From a candidate division Hyd24-12 bacterium UBA5074 (lineage in GTDB: Bacteria; Fermentibacterota; Fermentibacteria; Fermentibacterales; Fermentibacteraceae), in NCBI GenBank assembly GCA_002414865.1, contig DIAQ01000075.1:7847-32004 (forward strand): a DNA stretch of 24,158 bases, given 5' to 3'. The notes under the pieces are model-generated. The model was not told where the DNA came from. It did no database searches and was given only the letters and a program-made list of their open reading frames with translations. Shown here piece after piece: positions 6,431 through 14,925 of the stretch (its first letter is position 1; each line of letters begins with the position of its first letter). A program made the position numbers and the translations under genes.

Positions 6431-8467
6431 CTATTCGAGGACCGTCACGAGCCTCGCAGCACCGCGGTCGCCCCTGTGGGCGGAGATGATGTAGACGCCG
6501 GGCGGCACGCGCCTGCCGTCCTCGTCGCAGCCGTCCCACTGGAGTGTGGACGGGCCGCCGAGCGAAGTGCTCCAGACGAGCCTTCCGGAGATGTCGTGGA
6601 CGGATACGGATGCCTGACCCGCTGCGTAGTCGACATCGAAGGTCACGGGCGCATCCCTCATGGCGGGGTTCGGCCAGGGCAGGGAGACGCTCAGCTCGAC
6701 TGGCTGCATGTGGATGTCGGGGGGGACTCCGAGCGGCTCGAGCGCGGGGTCGTGGAAGGCCGACCACGCGAGCAGGGACTGGAGGTTCCTGTCGAAGCCG
6801 CCGTGCATGAGGGGGACGCGCTGGTCCTTCGCCGAGGCGAAGGCTTCTCCGAGCGTCGGGAGCCTGTCGCCGAAAACCGCCCTGGTGTAGAGGATGCAGA
6901 GCCACTCGCTGACTCCCAGCTCGGGCCAGAAACCCTCCCACCCGACGCCCGTGTTGAAGGTGGCCGAGATGCCGCCCCCGTCGGGGTTGAAGAGCAGCCC
7001 CTCGGCACAACACTCGTCGTCGGTGAAATCACCGGGGTAGCAGCCTATGCTGGTATGGATGCCGGCCCTGTCACCGTTCTCCAGCGAGTCGGCCATGAAG
7101 GTGGTGATCATCGACAGAGGCGGCCAGGACCAGTAGACGCCCCGGTTGTTGCCATGGCCGGCGAAGTAGTTCCACCCGGTGCCCGAATCCAGATAGGCTA
7201 TCTGGGTGTCCGAGCCCTCCGCCATCGACGGATTCTCGTAGATCTTCACCACATTCCAGCTTGGAGGCAGCTCGGCTGCGAGGCTGTCGCAGCCCTTGCC
7301 TCCCGTGTAGCCGTAATCCGGGAAGAGCATCGCTCCGCACAGGAGTGCCGTGCTCGACCAGGAGCCGCCGGGAGGGCTCTCCGAGTACCCCAGCGTCTTG
7401 TCGACGAAGATCTGTGCCTCGGAGGAGTCGGAGAAGGGCGCCCGCGCCAGCAGCACGTCCATGTACATGTCGAGCCCGTCCTCGGGCTGCCCGTACTCCC
7501 CGTCGCCGTTCCCGTCCCAGGTCCCGTCGAGGTCGGAGAAGTAGAGGTCGCAGGGGACGATGTCCACGAAGGACTCGCACTCGCTGTAGACCATCCTCAC
7601 GGGGATCAGGCTCTCGTCTCCTGCGAGGAGCACGAACAGGGTGCCGTTCTGCTCCCAGAGGTCGCGGATGGCATTCCTGAGCCTCTCGGCATCGTCGGCG
7701 CCGGAGTGGGTGGAGAGAGCCTCCTGCACCGTGACGAGGGAGGAAGGGATGCCCTGCTGCTCCCAGTGCAGTCTCAGGGGCTCGAGCACGTCCAGGAACG
7801 AGCTGTCGCAGATCGCCACCCAGCACTTGTCCCCTTCCAGAGCACTCCTCACCGGGGGGCTGAAGGCGGCCAGATCTTCGGGATTGTCGACCAGGGAGTG
7901 CATGCGGCGCATGGCGCTGCCGGCCTGGACCGGGCCGAGGAGCGGCGCTTCGCCCTCCCGCCACCCGACCTCCAGGTCTATCCCCGTGCAGATCTCGAGG
8001 CTGCCTTCGGAAGGGATGTAGCGCCATGGCTGGACGGTCAGGCTCAGCACGGTGAAACCGCAGAGATGTCCTTCATGTCGTCCGATGATCACGTCGGCGG
8101 GCCAGGCGGCCCGCGAGGAGTATATCGAGCGGTCGGCAACGGCTGTCTGCCGGCCGGGGGTGCCCAGGGGTCTGAGCAGCGGGGCGGGTCGCACGGAGAC
8201 ATGCCCCGGCAGTTCCTCGACCCCGGTTATGACGGCCTCGGCGGAGATGTCGCGGGCTCCCGCAGGTAGAACCAGGACCACCGGCAGCACGGGGAGCAGC
8301 GGAGAACCCGGATCGCCTGAAAGCTCCATCCCCGGGTAGGCGGGCACGATGCCTTCCGTCGAGGACCGCATCTCGACCAGGTCGGCGTCCAGCTCCACCC
8401 GCCAGTTCATCGAGCCGGCTCCGGCCGCGAAGGCCAGCATTGCCGAGGCGAGAACAGCCCTCTTCAT
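6431..8467 (-). CDS. Secreted C25 (gingipain-like) cysteine peptidase with FlgD-like C-terminal domain
   Basis: This 678-residue protein has a signal peptide (MKRAVLASAMLAFAAGAGS). The start at 8467 is supported by GGGAGGAGA about 7 nt upstream. Residues about 215-575 form the C25 fold: LLAGDESLIPVR, then a Ca-binding-like DLDGTWDGNGDGEYG loop. The catalytic pair appears as H438 in NYFAGHGNN and C476 in SIGCYPGDF. The last 85 residues (about 592-678) form an Ig-like domain with PNPAM, VSVHDISGRLV, WDGCDEDGRRVPPGVYI, typical of FlgD-Ig and type IX secretion-type sorting modules. That suggests export and surface anchoring of a hydrolytic enzyme. Whether the organism has a type IX system cannot be seen here. 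The specificity is unknown. Confidence 0.88.
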   Translation of the reverse strand: MKRAVLASAMLAFAAGAGSMNWRVELDADLVEMRSSTEGIVPAYPGMELSGDPGSPLLPVLPVVLVLPAGARDISAEAVITGVEELPGHVSVRPAPLLRPLGTPGRQTAVADRSIYSSRAAWPADVIIGRHEGHLCGFTVLSLTVQPWRYIPSEGSLEICTGIDLEVGWREGEAPLLGPVQAGSAMRRMHSLVDNPEDLAAFSPPVRSALEGDKCWVAICDSSFLDVLEPLRLHWEQQGIPSSLVTVQEALSTHSGADDAERLRNAIRDLWEQNGTLFVLLAGDESLIPVRMVYSECESFVDIVPCDLYFSDLDGTWDGNGDGEYGQPEDGLDMYMDVLLARAPFSDSSEAQIFVDKTLGYSESPPGGSWSSTALLCGAMLFPDYGYTGGKGCDSLAAELPPSWNVVKIYENPSMAEGSDTQIAYLDSGTGWNYFAGHGNNRGVYWSWPPLSMITTFMADSLENGDRAGIHTSIGCYPGDFTDDECCAEGLLFNPDGGGISATFNTGVGWEGFWPELGVSEWLCILYTRAVFGDRLPTLGEAFASAKDQRVPLMHGGFDRNLQSLLAWSAFHDPALEPLGVPPDIHMQPVELSVSLPWPNPAMRDAPVTFDVDYAAGQASVSVHDISGRLVWSTSLGGPSTLQWDGCDEDGRRVPPGVYIISAHRGDRGAARLVTVLE

Positions 8468-8496
8468 TCCGATGTCTCCTCCCTCATAGGGGAATC

Positions 8497-8502
8497 TATA
8501 TA
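8497..8502. promoter_or_regulatory. AT-rich -10-like box in the divergent C25/phosphorylase gap
   Basis: TATATA is the only AT-rich spot in the GC-rich gap between the divergent peptidase and phosphorylase genes. It could serve as the -10 of either gene, because it reads the same on both strands. No convincing -35 box is seen on either side, so this is a weak call. Confidence 0.3.
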
Positions 8503-8614
8503 CCGTGAAAGGGTTCCCGCACGGACGGGTGCGTTCTTGACGAGGAACCCGCTGGTTCCTAGCTTGCGCACCGTCCCGTCCGGCGGATCGGACGGCCCGG
8601 GAAAGGATGGCCAG

Positions 8615-11167
8615 GTGCAGACTCGAGTCTTCCGAGTGATGCCCAGGATCCCGGAGAAGCTCTCCGCTCTCCGCGAGATCGCCTACAACTTCTGGTGGAC
8701 CTGGAATCCTTCAGCGACGGAGCTGTTCCGCTGGATAGACGCGGATCTCTGGGAGAGCACGCTGCACAACCCGGTCCTCCTCCTCGGCAAGGCGGAGCAG
8801 AGGCGCCTCGAGGAGCTCTCGCAGGACGCCGTCTATCTCTCCCATCTCAACGAGACCTCCAGGGAGCTCGAGGACTACCTCGGCAGACCCACCTGGTTCG
8901 ACAGGACGTACGAGAAGCGGCCGGGCATCCTGGGACATTTCCTCGTGGGGTACTTCTCGACCGAGTTCGGTCTGCACGAGAGCCTGCCTATCTATTCCGG
9001 AGGGCTGGGCGTGCTGTCGGGCGACACCCTGAAGAGCGCGAGCGAGCTGGGTCTCCCTCTCGTCGGAGTCTCCCTGCTGTACAGACAGGGGTACTTCAGC
9101 CAGTACCTCAACAGCGACGGATGGCAGCAGGAGAGATATTTCGTAAACGACTACTCGAATACGCCCGTCATCCCCGTCCACGACGAATCAGGCGGGCATA
9201 CGACCATCTCGGTCCCCATGGCCGGCCGCAGCGTGAATGCGGCCGTCTGGATGGTGAAGGTCGGCAGGACGGTCCTCTACCTGCTCGACTCGAACCTGCC
9301 CTCGAACTCACCCGAGGACAGGGAGATCACGGGCCAGCTCTACGGCGGTGACAAGGAGATGCGGATCCGCCAGGAGATCCTCCTGGGGATCGGAGGTCTG
9401 AGGGCGCTGGATGCCGTCGGCAGGCGTCCTTCCGTGTGTCACGTCAACGAAGGGCATTCCGCGTTCCTCATCCTCGAGCGCATCAGGCAGCTCAGGGAGG
9501 CCGGCCTCTCCTTCGCGGAGGCCAGGGAGCTCGTCTCGTCCGGAACCGTATTCACGACCCATACACCGGTTCCAGCGGGGAACGAGGAATTCTCGCCCGG
9601 GATGGTCGCCACCTACCTGGGCCCATACGCGAAGGAGCTCGGGCTCGAGCCGGTTCAGCTGCTCGATCTCGGCAGGAACACCCCCGACGGCGACTTCTCC
9701 ATGACGGTGTTCGCCCTCAGATCGTCGAAGTACAGGAACGGCGTCAGCAGGCTGCACGGGAAGGTATCGCGCTCGATCTGGAAGGACATCTGGCCCGGGC
9801 TGCCCGAGGAGGATGTCCCCATAGGCAGCGTGACAAACGGCGTCCATATAGAGTCCTGGCTCTCCGACGACATGAGCAGGCTGCTCGACCGGTACATCGG
9901 TCCCAGGTGGCCCAGCAACCCGTGGGACGAAGCCTGCTGGCGGAACGTCGACCACGTCCCGGACTCCGAGCTGTGGAGAAGCCATGTGAGGCTCCGCGAG
10001 AGGCTGGTCACCTACGTCCGGGACAGATGGCGCGAGCAGCTCACGAGCATGGGCATGAACCTCCACCGCTTCTCGGAGGAGCCCGTCCTGAACCCGGATG
10101 TCCTGACGATAGGCTTCGCCAGGAGGTTCGCCACCTACAAGAGGGCCACGCTTCTCCTGCGCGATCCGGTGAGGTTGCAGAAGCTGCTGGGAAACCCCGG
10201 CAGGCCCGTCCAGATCATCTTCGCCGGCAAGGCGCACCCCCATGACGACGGCGGCAAGGAGATGATCAGGCACATCGTCCACACGAGCATGAAGGAAGGC
10301 TTCTACGGCCGATTCATCTATCTCGAGGACTACAGCATGGACATGGCCCGCCGCTTCGTGCAGGGAGTGGACGTCTGGCTCAACGCCCCCAGGAGGCCCA
10401 TGGAGGCCAGCGGCACCAGCGGCATGAAGGCCGGCATGAACGGCGCCCTCAACTGCAGCGTGCCTGACGGCTGGTGGGACGAGGCATCGAAATCCGGCAT
10501 CGGCTGGAACATCGGGGCCGGAGAGACCTACGACGATCCGGAGGCGCAGGACGCCGTCGAGGCAAAAGCCCTCTTCGACAGGCTCGAGAATGTGATCGTG
10601 CCGCTGTTCTACGAGAGGTCGGCCGACGACCTGCCGCGCAGGTGGATCGGCATCATGAAGGACTCCATGAAGGCGATCTGCCCGGTCTTCAACACGAACA
10701 GGATGCTGGCGGAGTATACCGATAGGTTCTTCATCCCCTCCTTCGAGAGCTGGGAGGCCCTCTCCGCAAACTCCTGGGCAGGGGTGAGGGAGCTGTCGGC
10801 CTGGAAGGAAAAGGTCCGGAATGCATGGCCGTCGATCCGTGTCAGGGGCGTGGAGTCCCCGGCCCAGGAGACGGTGATGACGGTCGGGGACCAGGTTCCC
10901 GTGACCGTGAGGCTGGAGGCCGACGGTCTCGAGCCCGACGATCTCGCGGTGGAGATCCACTCGGGGAGGATCTCGGCCGAGGGGATGCTCAAGGAGCGCT
11001 CTTCGGACAGGATGGTCTTCCAGCAGAAGGAAGGCATGGTCCTCGTCTACACGGGCACCTTCAAGTGCAGGTTCTCGGGGAATACGGGATTCTCGGTGCG
11101 GGTGCTGCCGAGCCACAAGCGGTTCGGGACCGCATGGGAGCCCGGGCTCATCGCCTGGTGGCAGTAG
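8615..11167 (+). CDS. glgP: Alpha-glucan (glycogen/maltodextrin) phosphorylase, GT35, DUF3417-containing
   Basis: This 850-residue protein is a PLP-dependent phosphorylase that releases glucose-1-phosphate from alpha-1,4-glucans in the cytoplasm. The N-terminal about 110 residues are the DUF3417 module (VFRVMPRIPEKLSALREIAYNFWWTWNP) of the glucan-family phosphorylases. Substrate and cofactor motifs follow: YSGGLGVLSGD, HVNEGHSAF, FTTHTPVPAGN, FARRFATYKRA. The PLP lysine is K605 in GTSGMKAGMNG. The last about 100 residues form a beta-rich tail usual in the roughly 850-residue class. I chose GTG at 8615 because GGGAAAGGA precedes it and it begins the family's N-terminus. A TTG at 8537 would add 26 unrelated residues. 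No other glycogen genes are adjacent. Confidence 0.93.
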   Translation: MQTRVFRVMPRIPEKLSALREIAYNFWWTWNPSATELFRWIDADLWESTLHNPVLLLGKAEQRRLEELSQDAVYLSHLNETSRELEDYLGRPTWFDRTYEKRPGILGHFLVGYFSTEFGLHESLPIYSGGLGVLSGDTLKSASELGLPLVGVSLLYRQGYFSQYLNSDGWQQERYFVNDYSNTPVIPVHDESGGHTTISVPMAGRSVNAAVWMVKVGRTVLYLLDSNLPSNSPEDREITGQLYGGDKEMRIRQEILLGIGGLRALDAVGRRPSVCHVNEGHSAFLILERIRQLREAGLSFAEARELVSSGTVFTTHTPVPAGNEEFSPGMVATYLGPYAKELGLEPVQLLDLGRNTPDGDFSMTVFALRSSKYRNGVSRLHGKVSRSIWKDIWPGLPEEDVPIGSVTNGVHIESWLSDDMSRLLDRYIGPRWPSNPWDEACWRNVDHVPDSELWRSHVRLRERLVTYVRDRWREQLTSMGMNLHRFSEEPVLNPDVLTIGFARRFATYKRATLLLRDPVRLQKLLGNPGRPVQIIFAGKAHPHDDGGKEMIRHIVHTSMKEGFYGRFIYLEDYSMDMARRFVQGVDVWLNAPRRPMEASGTSGMKAGMNGALNCSVPDGWWDEASKSGIGWNIGAGETYDDPEAQDAVEAKALFDRLENVIVPLFYERSADDLPRRWIGIMKDSMKAICPVFNTNRMLAEYTDRFFIPSFESWEALSANSWAGVRELSAWKEKVRNAWPSIRVRGVESPAQETVMTVGDQVPVTVRLEADGLEPDDLAVEIHSGRISAEGMLKERSSDRMVFQQKEGMVLVYTGTFKCRFSGNTGFSVRVLPSHKRFGTAWEPGLIAWWQ

Positions 11168-11172
11168 GAGGT

Positions 11173-13794
11173 CTAGCCCGGCTGACCTTCGATCTGGTGG
11201 AGAGCCTCCTCCGCGGCCTGCAGGAGATGGCGCTCCGGTGCCTTCCTCCTCAGCAGACGCCTCCCCTGGCCGGCCCCCAGGAAAGCCCTCAGGGACTCTG
11301 CGCCCTCCCTCGAAGGCTTGGCCTTCAGCACTTCGAGCGCCTCGGTGGCCACCTGGGGATCGCCGAACGGGACTCCGTCGGGGCTGGAAAAGCCTTCTCG
11401 CAGGAACGCCATCAGGGTGGGGCTGCCCGACAGCCTCCTGAATGCGCGCATGATCAGGAGGCGGGTCGAAGGTCTCGCACGGAAGATCCCGACAAGCTGG
11501 CGGACAGTCATGTCCGGGTCCACCGCGCCAGAGGAGAGGACTTCGATCGCCACCTCCGAAACCTGGGGCGACGGGTCCAGGATCATGTCCTCGGCTATCT
11601 CCGAGGCCTTCCGGGGATCCACCGAGAAAAGGGCCTTGATCGTGACTTCCCTGATCCTCTCGTCCTCGTCGCTTGAAAGGGACGACAGGATCTCCACGGA
11701 GTCGCTCAGCCTCAGCTCGCTGAGTATCTGTATGATGTTGCGGGATACGAACCAGTCCTCTTCCGGCGGCCTTCCGGTCTCCGGGTCCCTGGGGCACTCG
11801 ATGGGGTTCTCCAGCCTCCTGAGCCTGGACAGGAGAACCGGGAGAACCCTGGGGCCGATCCTGCGGACGATGCGGTAGGCCTTGGCTCTCTGGCGCCTGT
11901 CGGGCTCCATGAAGACGTCGAGGAGTTTCGAGGTCATGTTGCGGAGGACGATCCGGGCCGCAAGGGTCTCCGCCTGCCTGGCGACGTTCTCGTTGTAGGA
12001 GAGCAGGCTGTCCACCAGCTTCTCCCCGACTTCGGGAGTGTCGATCCTCCTGATGGATTCAGCGAACGCCCTCCTCCGGGAGGACACGAGATCGGGTTGT
12101 ATGGTGTCGAGGGTCCTCGCCCTCTCGAGTGCTTCGGCCGCGACTTCCGCGGTGGACAGCCTTCCGCGTGAGATGAGGTTCTCGCAGGCCACGCCGAGGA
12201 GAACGATTCCCGTGTAGAGAGTGTCCGGCGCGGTCTCCACGAGAAGCCGCTGCGACACGCTCTCGAGGATCTGTACCACCGTGTTGTCCTTGTTGCGCTC
12301 GATGCCTGTCACGACGAGGTCGAGCAATCTGTCCATGGCTTCGAGCCTGACGTCCTCGTCGGCGCTCTCGAGCTCCTCGAGCCTCATCTTGATGATCTTC
12401 CGGAGGGCGCTCCAGGCGATTTCCTTCTGTATGTCCCGCCTGGCGAGCAGGCCCTTCTCGAGGATGCCCGGATCGAGAGCGGCGACGAACTCGGCGAGGA
12501 GTGCGCGCTGGCGCTCGGCGCCTCCGGCGGAATCCTGCAGGATCTGCTTCAGGGCCAGTCCGAGCTGCTCGTCGGGTAGGTCGCGCAGAGTGTCGCCCCT
12601 CTCGAGCCTGTCGATGAGCTCGGCGAAGATGATGTTCTCGAGGGTCGTGTCCTCGGCAGGAGTCGCCGGCCCTCCCACGACCTTCCCGTCCTTGGACACG
12701 AGGGCGTACCTGTACTGGTCGACTCCTATGCCCGAGATCTCCCGGCGCTCCAGGAGGCTCCCCAGGCCTCCGTGCTCCTTGATGTAGGCGGGGGAGCGGT
12801 TGAACACCCCAGCGAACCTGAGGACCATCTCGCCGTCCACGCCAGAGGAGAAGCTGATGCTGCTTATCCCCCTCTCGGACATGTCCCTCAGGAAGCCCTC
12901 GACCGAGCCGCCCTTGCGACGAACCTGGAGGTCATTGACCATCATCTCGCCGCCCATGGAGCTGAGCGTGACGACAGGGGCTCCCGCGAAGAACTGGCTG
13001 AGGATCTCCAGGAAACCCTCCACCGAGGGAGCTATGGCGGGGTGGCCGGATGGATACATCCCTGTCGAGCGGACGATGAAGCCGAGCCTCTTCACTAGGT
13101 TTTCAGCCGCCCTCGACAGGGCCAGCGGAGAGAGCTTGGCGGAAGCGCTTCGGTAGGCCAGGAGGTTCCTGCCCTGGGCGAGGCGGGGGGCCGAGGACTC
13201 GTCGAGCCGGAAAACCCAGACGCCCCTTTCCTTCTGGATGAAGTCGAGCTCCTCGAGGACTTCCGTCAGGAGTCCGGAGCTCGAGCTGGAGAACGCGCCT
13301 GACTCGATGAAGAGCTCCGCCCCGGAGGGGCGAGCGTCGGACAGGACCTTGAGCGCGATCTCGGAGCCATCCGCCCTCTCCATGTCCATCGAGGTGTCCT
13401 TCAGCTCACGGTTGAGGAGATAGACGACCTCCATGAGGAGGGAGATCCTGGCGAGCGCCGGTATCTGGGCCTGTTCGGGGATGGCCTCGATCCTCGACCA
13501 GGCCTCGGCCAGGCGTGGGTCCTCCCTGATTATCTGACGCCTCAGCTCCATGGCCGTATAGGACCCCTGCAGCTTGGACGAGAGAGCTCTTATGTCCATG
13601 GCTGCGAGGAAGACCGCGGCGCTCTCGGCGGCCGTCAGGCATTCGATGTCCAGTCTGACGAGAATGGAGGCCGCCTGCTGGAGCTCCATCATGGAGAAGC
13701 GCGCGGCGAGGGAATTCAACGCAGAGGTTGTCTCGGCCTGGCCTCCGGCTGCCTTGATGACGCTCTCGTAGCTGCTCTGAAGATCCTCCGGCAC
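11173..13794 (-). CDS. HEAT-repeat protein of unknown function
   Basis: This 873-residue protein has no signal peptide and is probably cytoplasmic. A GTG start at 13794 follows GGGAGGTGA with about 5-nt spacing. The first about 210 residues are mostly helical. Residues about 225-335 hold a segment with FIVRSTGMYPSGHPAI and later VTLSSMGGEMMVNDLQVRRK, a pattern met in other bacterial HEAT proteins next to regulatory domains. From about 560 onward there are HEAT/ARM-like helical pairs, for example RIREVTIKALFSVDPRKASEIAED and PQVSEVAIEVLSSG. Such arrays serve as protein-protein scaffolds. No catalytic motif is visible. Its stop lies 5 bp from that of the convergent phosphorylase, leaving no room for a terminator between them. 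The function is not known. Confidence 0.85.
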   Translation of the reverse strand: MPEDLQSSYESVIKAAGGQAETTSALNSLAARFSMMELQQAASILVRLDIECLTAAESAAVFLAAMDIRALSSKLQGSYTAMELRRQIIREDPRLAEAWSRIEAIPEQAQIPALARISLLMEVVYLLNRELKDTSMDMERADGSEIALKVLSDARPSGAELFIESGAFSSSSSGLLTEVLEELDFIQKERGVWVFRLDESSAPRLAQGRNLLAYRSASAKLSPLALSRAAENLVKRLGFIVRSTGMYPSGHPAIAPSVEGFLEILSQFFAGAPVVTLSSMGGEMMVNDLQVRRKGGSVEGFLRDMSERGISSISFSSGVDGEMVLRFAGVFNRSPAYIKEHGGLGSLLERREISGIGVDQYRYALVSKDGKVVGGPATPAEDTTLENIIFAELIDRLERGDTLRDLPDEQLGLALKQILQDSAGGAERQRALLAEFVAALDPGILEKGLLARRDIQKEIAWSALRKIIKMRLEELESADEDVRLEAMDRLLDLVVTGIERNKDNTVVQILESVSQRLLVETAPDTLYTGIVLLGVACENLISRGRLSTAEVAAEALERARTLDTIQPDLVSSRRRAFAESIRRIDTPEVGEKLVDSLLSYNENVARQAETLAARIVLRNMTSKLLDVFMEPDRRQRAKAYRIVRRIGPRVLPVLLSRLRRLENPIECPRDPETGRPPEEDWFVSRNIIQILSELRLSDSVEILSSLSSDEDERIREVTIKALFSVDPRKASEIAEDMILDPSPQVSEVAIEVLSSGAVDPDMTVRQLVGIFRARPSTRLLIMRAFRRLSGSPTLMAFLREGFSSPDGVPFGDPQVATEALEVLKAKPSREGAESLRAFLGAGQGRRLLRRKAPERHLLQAAEEALHQIEGQPG

Positions 13795-13862
13795 TCGTCA
13801 CCTCCCGCAACCGATGTAGTGCCTAAACTAAAACGCCGGGGGGTTGAGGTAAAGAACGCATC

Positions 13863-13890
13863 TTGACACGGCGCGTGGTGTTTCCATGTT
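13863..13890 (+). promoter_or_regulatory. Promoter of tRNA-Sec
   Basis: A perfect -35 TTGACA (13863-13868) and a weaker -10 CATGTT (13885-13890) are 16 nt apart. Transcription would start about 5 nt before the tRNA. The gene appears to be transcribed alone, opposite in strand to the genes on both sides. Confidence 0.6.
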
Positions 13891-13902
13891 CTTCCCGGCA
13901 GC

Positions 13903-13998
13903 GGGGGCGGAAGGGGGCTGGTGTCCCTCCCGGACTTCAAATCCGGTGTCGGGTGCAGAACCATCCTGGGTGGGTTCGATTCCCACACGTCCCCGCCA
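13903..13998 (+). tRNA. selC: tRNA-Sec (anticodon TCA)
   Basis: This is the selenocysteine tRNA that reads UGA with SelB and a SECIS element. The anticodon stem CCGGA/TCCGG (13930-13934 and 13942-13946) encloses CTTCAAA with TCA at 13937-13939. The D-arm has the 6-bp stem and 4-nt loop typical of bacterial SelC: GGGGGC-TGGT-GTCCCT, with two G-T pairs. A long variable arm follows (about 13951-13967). The T-arm is GTGGG-TTCGATT-CCCAC. The acceptor GGGGGCGG pairs with ACGTCCCC in 7 of 8 positions, the eighth being G-A. G73 and an encoded CCA end the gene at 13998. The size (96 nt) matches known selC. No selA, selB or selD is in the window. Confidence 0.95.
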
Positions 13999-14020
13999 CC
14001 CTTGCCTGCGGCAAGGGTGG
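13996..14020 (+). terminator. 11-bp perfect hairpin starting at the tRNA-Sec CCA end
   Basis: CCACCCTTGCC (13996-14006) pairs perfectly with GGCAAGGGTGG (14010-14020) around a TGC loop. The first three bases are the CCA of the tRNA. It may terminate selC, though no T-tract follows. Its right arm is shared with repeat copy 1. Confidence 0.5.
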
Positions 14021-14062
14021 CGCCGCGCCGACAGTTGCCTCTTCCCGGGAGGCAACGAGAGG
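14011..14062. repeat. REP-like palindromic repeat, copy 1
   Basis: This 52-bp unit is repeated 70 bp downstream with 50 of 52 bases the same. It contains GTTGCCTC (14034-14041) and GAGGCAAC (14049-14056), an 8-bp hairpin stem around a 7-nt loop, plus a GGCGCC-centred GC-rich block. It carries no credible gene. It lies between selC and the 3' end of tcdA and could act as a bidirectional terminator or an extragenic palindrome. Confidence 0.8.
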
Positions 14063-14080
14063 CCTGACCTTCCTTACCCC

Positions 14081-14132
14081 GCAAGGGTGGCGCCGCGCGG
14101 ACAGCTGCCTCTTCCCGGGAGGCAACGAGAGG
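14081..14132. repeat. REP-like palindromic repeat, copy 2
   Basis: This is the second copy of the 52-bp unit, differing from copy 1 at 14099 (G for C) and 14105 (C for T). The second change breaks one pair of the hairpin, leaving TGCCTC/GAGGCA. The 18 bp between the copies (14063-14080) are unique. I see nothing else in the non-coding stretch 14133-14163. Confidence 0.8.
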
Positions 14133-14163
14133 GTCCGGAGCCCGCTGCACCGGGGAAGACCGT

Positions 14164-14925
14164 CTATCCAGCCTTTGCGATCCCCTTCAGCACGACCGCC
14201 GCGCAGGCGCATCCGAACATCCCGGGAATCGCGCCCGCACCAGGCAGGCGGTTCCGGATCCTGCCCCTCCTCTGGATCATCTCGGACTCGTCGGGGGGGC
14301 CGGGTCGGACAGGCGGCACCTCGACCGAAAAGACGCATTCGATCCCGGTCGTCACACCGCGCCGGCGGAGATACGACCTGACCTTCCTCGCCAGCGGGCA
14401 CGCCTCCGTCCTGGAGATGTCGTCCACCCTTATGGCCGAGGGATCGATCCTGCACGAAGCTCCCATGCTGCTGACGACGGGGATCCCATTCGAGACGCAG
14501 TACTGCAGAAGCTGCACCTTCGGATTCAGGCTGTCTATGGCGTCGACCACCCAGCCGCCACGATCCTGCTCCAGGAGCACGGGGATGCTCTCTAGGTCGG
14601 CGAATTCGCATGAGATGCGGACATCCGTGTCCGGGCAGGTCCTCTGGAGGTACAGCCGCAGGACTTCGGCCTTCCGGGCGCCCACATCGGACGGGCCGGC
14701 ATATGCGCTCCTGTTGAGGCTGCTCTCGCTCACAAGGTCGAAGTCGATCAGATGGAGGGCTCCGATTCCGTTGCGCGCCAGACAGACCGCTGCATGGCCC
14801 CCGACGCCCCCCAGGCCGAACACGGCCACGGAAGCCTTCCTGATGGCCGCGAAGCCCTCCGGCCCGAAGAACTCGGCGGTTCTCTCGAACCGGGCCTCAG
14901 GCGAGGCGGAAGAGCCTTCTCGCAT
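14164..14925 (-). CDS. tcdA: tRNA threonylcarbamoyladenosine dehydratase (TcdA/CsdL, E1-like)
   Basis: This 253-residue ThiF/HesA-type enzyme cyclises t6A37 of ANN-decoding tRNAs to ct6A in an ATP-dependent step in the cytoplasm. The nucleotide-binding loop is GLGGVG (37-42), followed by LIDFDLVSESSLNRSAYA (about 59-76), with the acidic and Arg residues that hold ATP. Family motifs VVDAIDSLNPKVQLL (about 126-140) and ACPLARKVRSYLRRRGV (175-191) set it apart from MoeB and ThiF. No zinc CxxC pairs are present, as expected for this group. The ATG at 14925 lies inside the 3' end of tatD (29-nt overlap), so the two are probably translated together. It is the last gene of the minus-strand run. Confidence 0.9.
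   Translation of the reverse strand: MREGSSASPEARFERTAEFFGPEGFAAIRKASVAVFGLGGVGGHAAVCLARNGIGALHLIDFDLVSESSLNRSAYAGPSDVGARKAEVLRLYLQRTCPDTDVRISCEFADLESIPVLLEQDRGGWVVDAIDSLNPKVQLLQYCVSNGIPVVSSMGASCRIDPSAIRVDDISRTEACPLARKVRSYLRRRGVTTGIECVFSVEVPPVRPGPPDESEMIQRRGRIRNRLPGAGAIPGMFGCACAAVVLKGIAKAG

Noticed and set aside
9308..11797. Minus-strand open frame of 829 codons opposite the phosphorylase
   Set aside because: The phosphorylase has the PLP lysine and family motifs over its full length. The opposite frame has a composition typical of GC-rich shadows.
14011..14132. Possible CRISPR array
   Set aside because: There are only two 52-bp copies with an 18-bp spacer, internal hairpins that do not suit a CRISPR repeat, and no cas genes.
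13996..14163. Integrated mobile element at selC
   Set aside because: No integrase, transposase or duplicated tRNA 3' end is visible in the window. The repeat alone is not enough.
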